Source: Mycobacterium sp. Aquia_213 (GTDB taxonomy: Bacteria; Actinomycetota; Actinomycetes; Mycobacteriales; Mycobacteriaceae). Taken from it: 64,000 nt of DNA. The stretch covers positions 124,001-188,000 of the forward strand of contig NZ_CP113116.1 of the NCBI RefSeq assembly GCF_026625985.1. The letters run 5' to 3'. Below are positions 8,887 through 17,300 of this stretch, piece after piece. Every line of letters begins with the position of its first letter. The stretch's first letter is position 1. The notes under the pieces are model-generated. The model made no database searches. It was not told the DNA's origin and worked only from the letters and a program-made list of their open reading frames with translations. A program made the translations under genes and the position numbers.

Positions 8887-9921
8887 ATGACGTTTGTTGA
8901 CAGGTTTCGCGGCGCCGTGGCACGTATGCCACGCCGACTCGCAGTTGGAGCCGTGGGCGCGGCCCTGCTATCGGGTCTGATCGGCGTCGTGGGGGGCCCG
9001 GCGACCGCAGGGGCGTTCTCACGCCCGGGTCTGCCGGTGGAGTACCTGCAGGTTCCGTCCGCGGCCATGGGCCGCGACATCAAGATTCAGTTCCAGAGCG
9101 GTGGCGCCAACGCGCCCGCGCTGTACCTGCTTGACGGTATGCGCGCGCAGGACGACTTCAACGGCTGGGACATCAACACCCCCGCGTTCGAGTGGTACAA
9201 CCAGTCGGGCATCGCGGTCGTGATGCCGGTCGGCGGTCAGTCCAGCTTCTACTCCGACTGGTACGCGCCCGCCTGCGGTAAGGCCGGCTGCACCACATAC
9301 AAGTGGGAGACCTTCCTCACCAGTGAGCTGCCGCAATACCTGTCGGCCAACAAGCAGGTCAAGCCGACCGGCAGCGCGGCCGTCGGTCTGTCGATGGCCG
9401 GTTCGTCGGCGCTGATCCTCGCCGCCTACCACCCCGACCAGTTCCCATACGCCGGCTCGCTGTCGGCGCTGCTGGACCCGTCCCAGGGCATGGGGCCGAC
9501 GCTGATCGGTCTGGCCATGGGCGACGCCGGTGGCTACAAGACGAAGGACATGTGGGGGCCGTCCAGCGACCCGGCGTGGCAGCGCAACGACCCGTCGCTG
9601 CAGGTCGCCAAGCTCGTCGCCAACAACACCCGGATCTGGGTGTACTGCGGTAACGGCAAGCCGTCCGACCTCGGTGGCGACAACCTGCCCGCCAAGTTCC
9701 TGGAAGGCTTCGTGCGGACCAGCAACCTGAAGTTCCAGGACGCGTACAACGCGGCCGGCGGCCACAACGCGGTGTGGAACTTCGACGCCAACGGCACCCA
9801 CGACTGGCCCTACTGGGGCGCGCAGCTGCACGCCATGCTGCCCGACCTGCAGTCGTCGCTGGGCGCGACCCCGGGTGCCGGCCCGGCCACGGCCGCGGCT
9901 GCCCCGAGCCAGGGCACGTAA
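8887..9921 (+). CDS. fbpA: Diacylglycerol acyltransferase/mycolyltransferase Ag85A
   Basis: Secreted mycolyltransferase that transfers mycolic acid between trehalose monomycolates and onto arabinogalactan; also a fibronectin-binding antigen. The precursor has 344 residues with a signal peptide of about 43 residues, so the mature protein starts at FSRPGLPVEYLQVPS. The alpha/beta-hydrolase triad is complete: Ser169 in GLSMAGS, Glu273 in FLEGF and His305 in GTHDWPYW (126/230/262 in mature numbering). The conserved CGKAGC disulfide-bearing segment and the fibronectin-binding FEWYNQSG region are present. The tail after residue 330 is Ala/Pro-rich and longer than in M. tuberculosis. A hairpin terminator follows, separating it from fbpD. 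Confidence 0.97.
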   Translation: MTFVDRFRGAVARMPRRLAVGAVGAALLSGLIGVVGGPATAGAFSRPGLPVEYLQVPSAAMGRDIKIQFQSGGANAPALYLLDGMRAQDDFNGWDINTPAFEWYNQSGIAVVMPVGGQSSFYSDWYAPACGKAGCTTYKWETFLTSELPQYLSANKQVKPTGSAAVGLSMAGSSALILAAYHPDQFPYAGSLSALLDPSQGMGPTLIGLAMGDAGGYKTKDMWGPSSDPAWQRNDPSLQVAKLVANNTRIWVYCGNGKPSDLGGDNLPAKFLEGFVRTSNLKFQDAYNAAGGHNAVWNFDANGTHDWPYWGAQLHAMLPDLQSSLGATPGAGPATAAAAPSQGT

Positions 9922-9945
9922 CACCTTCAGAGCAATGCGATTAGC

Positions 9946-9971
9946 GGCGGGAACCCTTCGGGGTTTCCGCC
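9946..9971 (+). terminator. Hairpin after fbpA
   Basis: An 11-bp stem (GGCGGGAACCC with GGGTTTCCGCC, one G-U pair) closes on a TTCG tetraloop 24 bases after the fbpA stop. No run of T follows, as is common for mycobacterial terminators. Confidence 0.7.
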
Positions 9972-10073
9972 GTTAGTCGTTTGCGGTGTGACTTGTTTCA
10001 CTACCCTGCGGGTCGGCGGTACTTCGGCCGTGGTTACTGTGCAAACACAGCGACTACACGATGGAGGGTGGAC

Positions 10074-10979
10074 ATGGGTAGCGTGCGGGGTCTGTCAACG
10101 CTTCTGCGGGTGCTCTGCGTTGCCGCGCTGACACTCGGATTCGGCGGTGTGGCGGCAGGAATCACGGGTAAGGCTGCAGCGGCGAGTTACGAGACGCTGA
10201 TGGTGCCGTCCGGCGCCATGGGCCGTGATATCCCGGTCGCCTTCCTGGGGGGTGGTCCGCACGCCGTCTATCTGCTGGACGCCTTCAACGCCGCCCCCGA
10301 CGTCAGCAATTGGGTGACCGCGGGCAACGCGATGGGCACGCTGGGCGGCAAGGGGATCTCCGTGGTCGCACCCGCCGGTGGCGCCTGGAGCATGTACACC
10401 AACTGGGAGCAGGACGGCAGCAAGCAGTGGGACACCTTCCTGTCCAGCGAGCTACCCGACTGGCTGGCCGCCAATAAGGGCCTGGCACCCGGCGGCCACG
10501 CTGCCGTGGGCGCGTCTCAGGGCGGCTATGCCGCGATGGCGCTGGCCGCCTTCCATCCCGACCGCTTCGGCTTCGCCGGCTCGCTGTCGGGATTCCTCTA
10601 CCCGTCGAACACCACCACGAACGGTTCGATCCTGGCCGGCCTGCAGCAGTTCGGCGGCGTGGACGGCAACGGCATGTGGGGAGCCCCGCAGCTGGGCCGG
10701 TGGAAGTGGCACGACCCCTACGTGCACTCCGCTCTGCTGGCGCAGAACAACACCCGGGTGTGGGTCTGGAGCCCGACGACCATGGCCGGAGATGCGGCCG
10801 CGATGATCGGGCAAGCCGGCGAGGCGATGGGCAACAGCCGCATGTTCTATCAGCAGTACCGCAGCAACGGCGGCCACAACGGGCACTTCGATTTCCCGGG
10901 CGGCGGCGACAACGGCTGGGGCTCGTGGTCGGGACAGCTGGGCGCCATGTCGGGCGACATCGTGGGAGCCATCCGCTAG
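10074..10979 (+). CDS. fbpD: MPT51/MPB51-type Ag85-related secreted protein (FbpD)
   Basis: A 301-residue secreted member of the Ag85 fold family, generally regarded as lacking mycolyltransferase activity and acting as a matrix-binding antigen. ATG 10074 is chosen because GGAGGG lies 8-10 bases upstream and the signal peptide (VRGLSTLLRVLCVAALTL) starts there. The mature part begins near AAASYETLMVPS. Landmarks shared with homologues are NWEQDGSKQWDTF, GRWKWHDPY and GGHNGHFDFP. Unusually, the position equivalent to the Ag85 nucleophile reads G-A-S-Q-G-G with a Ser at 148, where I recall Ala in M. tuberculosis MPT51; the Glu and His of the triad are not conserved (the His site reads GGDNGW). 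Confidence 0.94.
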   Translation: MGSVRGLSTLLRVLCVAALTLGFGGVAAGITGKAAAASYETLMVPSGAMGRDIPVAFLGGGPHAVYLLDAFNAAPDVSNWVTAGNAMGTLGGKGISVVAPAGGAWSMYTNWEQDGSKQWDTFLSSELPDWLAANKGLAPGGHAAVGASQGGYAAMALAAFHPDRFGFAGSLSGFLYPSNTTTNGSILAGLQQFGGVDGNGMWGAPQLGRWKWHDPYVHSALLAQNNTRVWVWSPTTMAGDAAAMIGQAGEAMGNSRMFYQQYRSNGGHNGHFDFPGGGDNGWGSWSGQLGAMSGDIVGAIR

Positions 10980-11109
10980 TCACGCGGACCCGCTCGCAGG
11001 ACGGACGGCGCCGCGCGCCGAGCCGGTACCGTGTATTGAGCAGCAGAGGGCGGGATGACCGCTTGCCTGGTGACAAGCTGCGACCTACCGACTCTGCTAG
11101 CGGGAGAAC

Positions 11110-12120
11110 ATGACCACGAACGCCCAGCGCAAGCGCCGCCGAATCCTGGCTTGGGTGGCCGCGCTGTCCATGGCCGGGGTCGTCTTGTTGGTCATCGTGG
11201 CCGTGGTGACGATGCTGCGCAGCGCCGAAGGTCCGCCCAGCGCGGTCCCGCCCGGCATCTTGCCGCCGTCCTCGACGACGACGCATCCGCACAAGCCCCG
11301 CCCGGCCTCGCAGGACGCTTCCTGTCCCGACGTGGAGTTGATGGTGATTCCCGGGACGTGGGAGTCGTCCCCGCAGGACGATCCGCTCAACCCGATGCAG
11401 TTCCCGAATGCGTTGCTGCACAACATGACCGGCGCGATCAGCCAGCAGTTTCCGCCTTCGCGGGTGCTGACCTACACCGTTCCCTACACCGCGCAGTTCA
11501 ACAATCCGCTGGGCGGCATCAAGCAGATGTCCTACAACGACAGCCGGGCCGAAGGCACTCGCGCGGCGGTCCAGGCGCTGACCGACATGAATAACAAGTG
11601 CCCGCTCACCAGTTACGTGCTGGTGGGTTTCTCGCAGGGCGCGGTGATCGCCGGCGACATCGCCAGCGATGTCGGTAACGGTCGCGGGCCCGTCGACGAC
11701 GACCTGGTGCTGGGCGTGACGTTGATCGCAGACGGCCGCCGCCAGCAGGGGGTGGGCAACGACGTCGGGCCCAACCCGCCGGGCGAGGGCGCCGAGGTCA
11801 CCCTGCACGAGGTGCCGGTGCTGTCGGGGCTCGGTTTGACGATGACCGGCGCACGGCCCGGCGGCTTCGGCGACCTCAACAGCAAGACGAACGAGATCTG
11901 CGCGGCCGGCGATTTGATCTGCGCCGCCCCGAACGAGGCATTCAGCGTCGCGAACCTGCCGAATACACTCAACACGCTGGCCGGCGGTGCGGGCCAGCCG
12001 GTCCACGCCATGTACGCCACCCCCCAGTTCTGGAATCTGGATGGCGCCACGTCCACGGACTGGACATTGAACTGGGCGCGTAATCTCATCGAAAACGCGC
12101 CACACCCCAAGCACGGGTAA
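11110..12120 (+). CDS. Cutinase-like envelope lipase/thioesterase (Rv3802c, Culp6)
   Basis: A 336-residue essential-type envelope hydrolase of the cutinase family; the M. tuberculosis protein has phospholipase A and thioesterase activity and is tied to mycolate homeostasis. A basic N-terminus and one membrane segment (about residues 12-34) anchor it, followed by a Pro/Thr-rich linker and the catalytic domain. The nucleophile is Ser175 in GFSQGA; the Asp lies in the CAAGDLICA region and the His in GQPVHAMYATP. A ribosome-binding site (GGGAGA) precedes ATG 11110. It lies between the Ag85 genes and fadD32, as expected for this family. Confidence 0.93.
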   Translation: MTTNAQRKRRRILAWVAALSMAGVVLLVIVAVVTMLRSAEGPPSAVPPGILPPSSTTTHPHKPRPASQDASCPDVELMVIPGTWESSPQDDPLNPMQFPNALLHNMTGAISQQFPPSRVLTYTVPYTAQFNNPLGGIKQMSYNDSRAEGTRAAVQALTDMNNKCPLTSYVLVGFSQGAVIAGDIASDVGNGRGPVDDDLVLGVTLIADGRRQQGVGNDVGPNPPGEGAEVTLHEVPVLSGLGLTMTGARPGGFGDLNSKTNEICAAGDLICAAPNEAFSVANLPNTLNTLAGGAGQPVHAMYATPQFWNLDGATSTDWTLNWARNLIENAPHPKHG

Positions 12121-12434
12121 CTGGCCGGGCACCGAGGACAACGCTGTCGGGCGCGCGAGGTGCTGGGCAACGGGACACAGCGGTTAGGTAGGCGGTACCG
12201 GGCGCAATCGGCGGTACCTTGAGATTTGGTCTGCCGCGCGCCGCCGCCTAACATTAAGAGAAAACTAAGAGCGATAAGAGTTTGGCGGTTCCCGACCGGG
12301 TCACAGCTCGGACGGACCGGCGCAAGTTTGCGCCGCGTACGAGGCCGGCCCACGCGCAGACGACATTGTCGGCAACGCCGACACCAGGACCGCCGGAGTA
12401 GCTGACCGGCGAGTGTGTAACAGGAGAGGGCGGC
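12121..12434 (+). other. Intergenic region upstream of the fadD32 operon
   Basis: No gene is seen in these 314 bases. An A-rich purine stretch (AAGAGAAAACTAAGAGCGAT, about 12256-12275) stands out from the GC-rich surroundings. The fadD32 ribosome-binding site GGAGAGG lies 6 bases before the start. The promoter of the fadD32-pks13-accD4 operon is expected here. Confidence 0.45.
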
Positions 12435-14351
12435 ATGGCCTACCACAACCCGTTCATCGTGAATGGAAAGATCAAGTTCCCGGACAACACGAACTTGGTC
12501 AAGCACGTTGAGAAGTGGGCGAAGGTTCGCGGTGGCAAGTTGGCCTACCGGTTCATCGACTACTCCACCGAACGCGACGGCGTCTACCGCGACATCGTCT
12601 GGTCGGAATTCAGCACCCGCAACCGTGCCGTGGGCGCGCGTCTGCAGCAGGTCACCGAGCCCGGCGACCGGATCGCCATCTTGTGCCCGCAGAACCTCGA
12701 CTACCTCGTCGCCTTCTTCGGCGCGCTGTATGCCGGCCGGATCGCGGTGCCGTTGTTCGATCCGGCCGAGCCGGGTCACGTCGGTCGCCTGCACGCCGTG
12801 CTCGACGATTGCGCGCCCTCGACGATCCTGACCACGACCGAGGCCGCCGAAGGCGTCCGCAAGTTCATCCGGGCCCGGGCGGCCAAGGAGCGGCCGCGTG
12901 TCGTCGCCGTCGACGCGGTGCCCGACGAGGTCGCCGCCACCTGGGTAGCGCCCGACGCCGACGAGGACACGATCGCCTACCTGCAGTACACCTCCGGGTC
13001 CACCCGGACCCCGACCGGCGTGCAGATCACCCATCTGAACCTGCCCACCAACGTGCTGCAGGTGCTCAACGGCCTGGAAGGCAAGGACGGCGACCGGGGG
13101 CTGTCCTGGCTGCCGTTCTTCCACGACATGGGGTTGATCACCGCGCTGCTGTCGCCGGTGCTCGGCCACAGCTTCACCTTCATGACGCCCGCCGCTTTCG
13201 TGCGCCGACCCGGCCGCTGGATCCGGGAGATGGCGCGCAAGCCGGAAGACGGCCCGGATTGCGAGGTCTTCACCGTCGCGCCCAACTTCGCCTTCGAGCA
13301 CGCCGCGGTCCGCGGCCTGCCCAAGGACGACGAGCCGCCGCTGGACCTGAGCAACGTCAAGGGCATCCTGAACGGCAGCGAGCCGGTGTCCCCGGCGTCG
13401 ATGCGCAAGTTCTACGAGGCGTTCGAGCCCTACGGTCTGCGCAAGACCGCGATCAAGCCGTCTTACGGGCTGGCCGAGGCGACGCTGTTCGTCTCCACCA
13501 CGCCGATGGACGAGGCGCCCACCGTCATCCACGTCGACCGTGAAGAGCTGAACAAGCAGCGCTTCGTCGAGGTGGCAGCGGACTCGCCGAACGCCGTCGC
13601 GCAGGTGTCCGCCGGCGTCATCGGCGTCGACGAGTGGGCCGTCATCGTCGATCCCGATGCCGCCAGCGAGTTGCCGGACGGCCAGATCGGCGAGATCTGG
13701 TTGCACGGTAAGAACCTGGGCACCGGCTACTGGGGCAAGGAAGCCGAGACCTCCGAAATCTTCCGCAACATTCTCAAGTCGCGCATCAGCGCGTCGCACG
13801 CCGAGGGTGCCGAAGACGACGGGCTGTGGGTGCGCACCGGTGACTACGGCACCTACTTCAACGGCCACCTCTATATAGCGGGCCGCATCAAGGACCTGGT
13901 CATCATCGACGGCCGCAATCACTACCCGCAGGACCTCGAGTATTCGGCGCAGGAGGCCAGCAAGGCGTTGCGCACCGGATACGTCGCCGCCTTCTCGGTG
14001 CCGGCCAACGAGCTGCCGCAAGCGGTGTTCGACAATCCGCACGCCGGGCTCAAGTTCGACCCCGACGACACCTCCGAGCAGTTGGTGATCGTCGCCGAGC
14101 GTGCCGCCGGCACGCACAAGCTCGACTACCAGCCCATCGCCGACGACATTCGCGCGGCCATCGCCGTGCGTCACGGGGTTACCGTCCGTGACTTGCTGCT
14201 GGTGCAGTCGGGGACGATTCCCCGTACCTCCAGCGGCAAGATCGGACACCGTGCCTGCCGCGCCGCCTACCTCGACGGCAGCCTGCGCAGCGGCATTGGG
14301 TCCCCGACCGCTTTTGCCAATGAACAGACTGAATCCAGGAACCATGGCTGA
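12435..14351 (+). CDS. fadD32: Long-chain fatty-acyl-AMP ligase FadD32
   Basis: Activates the long meromycolic acid as an acyl-adenylate and loads it on the N-terminal carrier domain of Pks13. The 638-residue protein (637 in M. tuberculosis) has the ATP/AMP motif YTSGSTRTPTG from residue 185, LSWLPFFHDMGL, the adenine-binding SYGLAEATLF, the TGDYGTY motif near 468 and the C-terminal catalytic Lys region SSGKIG (about 602). It carries the fatty-acyl-AMP ligase insertion between the two C-terminal motifs rather than the acyl-CoA synthetase arrangement. Its last codons overlap the pks13 start by 8 bases. Confidence 0.97.
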   Translation: MAYHNPFIVNGKIKFPDNTNLVKHVEKWAKVRGGKLAYRFIDYSTERDGVYRDIVWSEFSTRNRAVGARLQQVTEPGDRIAILCPQNLDYLVAFFGALYAGRIAVPLFDPAEPGHVGRLHAVLDDCAPSTILTTTEAAEGVRKFIRARAAKERPRVVAVDAVPDEVAATWVAPDADEDTIAYLQYTSGSTRTPTGVQITHLNLPTNVLQVLNGLEGKDGDRGLSWLPFFHDMGLITALLSPVLGHSFTFMTPAAFVRRPGRWIREMARKPEDGPDCEVFTVAPNFAFEHAAVRGLPKDDEPPLDLSNVKGILNGSEPVSPASMRKFYEAFEPYGLRKTAIKPSYGLAEATLFVSTTPMDEAPTVIHVDREELNKQRFVEVAADSPNAVAQVSAGVIGVDEWAVIVDPDAASELPDGQIGEIWLHGKNLGTGYWGKEAETSEIFRNILKSRISASHAEGAEDDGLWVRTGDYGTYFNGHLYIAGRIKDLVIIDGRNHYPQDLEYSAQEASKALRTGYVAAFSVPANELPQAVFDNPHAGLKFDPDDTSEQLVIVAERAAGTHKLDYQPIADDIRAAIAVRHGVTVRDLLLVQSGTIPRTSSGKIGHRACRAAYLDGSLRSGIGSPTAFANEQTESRNHG

Positions 14352-17300
14352 CACAGAATCTGACCTGCCGGACAACTCTGACCACGCGGCCGCTGCTGGT
14401 CCTGGCGGGGACGTGCCTGCCAAGAAGACCGACATGACGGTCCCCGAGATGCGGCAATGGCTGCGCAACTGGGTGGGCCGGGCCGTCGGCCAATCGCCCG
14501 ACGCGATCGACGAGTCGGTCCCGATGGTCGAGCTGGGCCTCTCATCGCGGGATGCGGTGGCGATGGCCGCCGACATCGAAGACATGACCGGTGTCACGCT
14601 GTCGGTCGCGGTGGCCTTCCAGCACCCGACCATCGAATCGCTGGCCACCCGCATCATCGAGGGCGAGCCCGAACGCCCCGACGACGACTTCGAGGGTGTC
14701 GACTGGACGCGCCCCGGCCCGGCCGAGCGCGTCGACATCGCGATCGTCGGGTTGGCCACCCGGCTGCCCGGCGATATGAACAGCCCGGCCGAAACCTGGC
14801 AGGCCCTGATGGAGGGCCGCGACGCCATCACCGACCTGCCCGAGGGTCGTTGGTCGGAGTTCCTCGAAGAGCCCCGGCTGGCCGCGCGCATCGCGAAAGC
14901 CCGCACCAAGGGCGGCTACCTGAAGGACATCAAGGGCTTTGACTCGGAGTTCTTCGCGGTGGCCAAGACCGAGGCCGACAACATCGACCCGCAACAGCGG
15001 ATGGCGCTGGAAATGACGTGGGAGGCGCTCGAGCACGCCCGCATCCCGGCGTCCAGCCTGCGCGGCGAGGCCGTCGGTGTCTATGTCGGCTTCACCAACG
15101 CCGACTATGGCTTCCTGGCCATCTCGGACCCGACCCTCGCGCACCCCTATGCGATCACCGGTAACTCCCACGCGATCATCGCCAACCGGGTGTCGTACTT
15201 CTACGACTTCCGCGGCCCCTCGGTCGCCGTCGACACGGCCTGCTCGAGTTCGTTGGTGGCGACGCACCAGGCGGTGCAGGCGCTGCGCAACCGTGAGTGC
15301 GACGTGGCGGTGGCCGGCGGTGTCAACGCACTGATCACCCCCGCGGTGACGCTCGGTTTCGACGAGATCGGCGCGGTGCTGGCACCCGACGGCCGGATCA
15401 AGTCCTTCTCGTCGGACGCCGACGGCTACACCCGCTCCGAGGGCGCCGGCATGGTGGTGCTCAAGCGAGTCGACGACGCTCGCCGCGACGGCGACCAGAT
15501 CCTGGCCGTCATCGCCGGTAGCGCCATCAACCACGACGGCCGGTCCAACGGCCTGATCGCCCCCAACCAGGACGCGCAGGCCGAGGTGCTGCGCCGGGCG
15601 TACAAGGACGCCGGCATCGACCCGCGCAACGCCGACTACATCGAGGCGCACGGAACCGGCACCATTCTCGGTGACCCGATCGAGGCCGAGGCGCTGGGTC
15701 GGGTGGTCGGCCGCGGCCGCCCCGCCGATCGGCCGGCGCTGCTGGGCGCGATCAAGACCAACATCGGTCACCTGGAATCGGCGGCCGGCATCGCCAGCAT
15801 AGCCAAGGTGGTGCTGGCGCTGCAGTACAACAAGCTGCCGCCGTCGATCAACTTCGCCGGGCCCAGCCCGTACATCGATTTCGATGGCATGCACTTGAAA
15901 TTCGTTGATACCGCGACGGATTGGCCGCGATACGGCGGCTACGCCGTGGCCGGGGTGTCGAGCTTCGGCTTCGGTGGGGCCAACGCGCACCTGGTCCTGC
16001 GTGAGGTGTTGCCGCGCGACTATTACGAGCGCCCAACCGGGCCCGAGGTAACGCCGGCCGCCGAAGCCGACCTCGCGGAAGCGCCTGCGGCCGAAGGGCA
16101 TTCGCTGCGGTTCGACGATTTCGGCAACATCATCACCGACGAGTTCGTGTTCGACGAGTCGGAGCCCGACCTGCCGGAAGTGACCGAAGAGGCGCTGCAG
16201 CTCAAGCAAGCGGCCTTGGAAGAGCTTGCGGCACAAGAGGAGTCAGAGCCGACCACGCCGCTGATTCCCCTTGCGGTGTCCGCGTTTTTGACGTCGCGCA
16301 AGAAGGCCGCCGCCGCCGAACTGGCCGACTGGATGGAAAGCCCGGAGGGCCAGGCGTCGTCGCTGGAGTCGATCGGCCGGTCGCTGTCGCGGCGTAACCA
16401 CGGCCGCTCGCGCGCGGTGGTGCTGGCGCACAACCACGAGGAAGCCATCAAGGGCTTGCGCGCGGTGGCCGAGGGCAAGCAGCGGCCCAACATGTTCAGC
16501 GTCGACGGGCCGGTGACCAACGGCCCGGTGTGGGTGCTCGCCGGATTCGGTGCGCAGCACCGCAAGATGGGCAAGAGCCTGTATTTGCGCAACGAGGTCT
16601 TCGCCGAGTCGATCGAGCAGGTCGACGCCCTGGTGCAGGACGAGCTGGGTTACTCCGTGCTCGAGCTGATCCTCGACGATTCGCAGGACTACGGCATCGA
16701 GACCACTCAGGTCACCATCTTCGCGATCCAGATCGCGCTGGGTGAGCTGCTCAAGCATCACGGCGCCAAACCCGCCGCGGTGGTGGGCCAGTCGCTGGGT
16801 GAGGCCGCGTCGGCCTACTTCGCCGGCGGATTGTCGTTGCGCGACGCCACCCGGGCGATCTGCTCGCGCTCGCACCTGATGGGTGAGGGCGAGTCGATGC
16901 TGTTCGGTGAGTTCATCCGGCTGATGGCGCTGGTGGAGTACTCCGCCGACGAGATCAAGACGGTGTTCTCCGATTTCCCCGACCTGGAGGTGTGCGTCTA
17001 CGCCGCGCCGACCCAGACCGTCATCGGCGGTCCGCCCGAGCAGGTGGACGCGATCATCGCCCGGGCGGAATCCGAGGGCAAGTTCGCCCGCAAGTTCCAG
17101 ACCAAGGGCGCCAGCCACACCTCGCAGATGGACCCGCTGCTCGGCGAGCTCGCCGCGGAGCTGCAGGGCATCAAGCCGATGAGCCCGACGGCCGGGATCT
17201 ACTCGACCGTGCACGAGGGCAGCTACGTCAAGCCGGGCAGCGAGCCGATCCACGACGTCGACTACTGGAAGAAGGGGCTGCGCCACAGCGTCTACTTCAC

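Noticed and set aside
11613..14909. A 1098-codon minus-strand open frame across Rv3802c-like, fadD32 and pks13.
   Set aside because: It lies opposite three strongly conserved genes and its translation has no recognisable domain; high GC content produces such frames.
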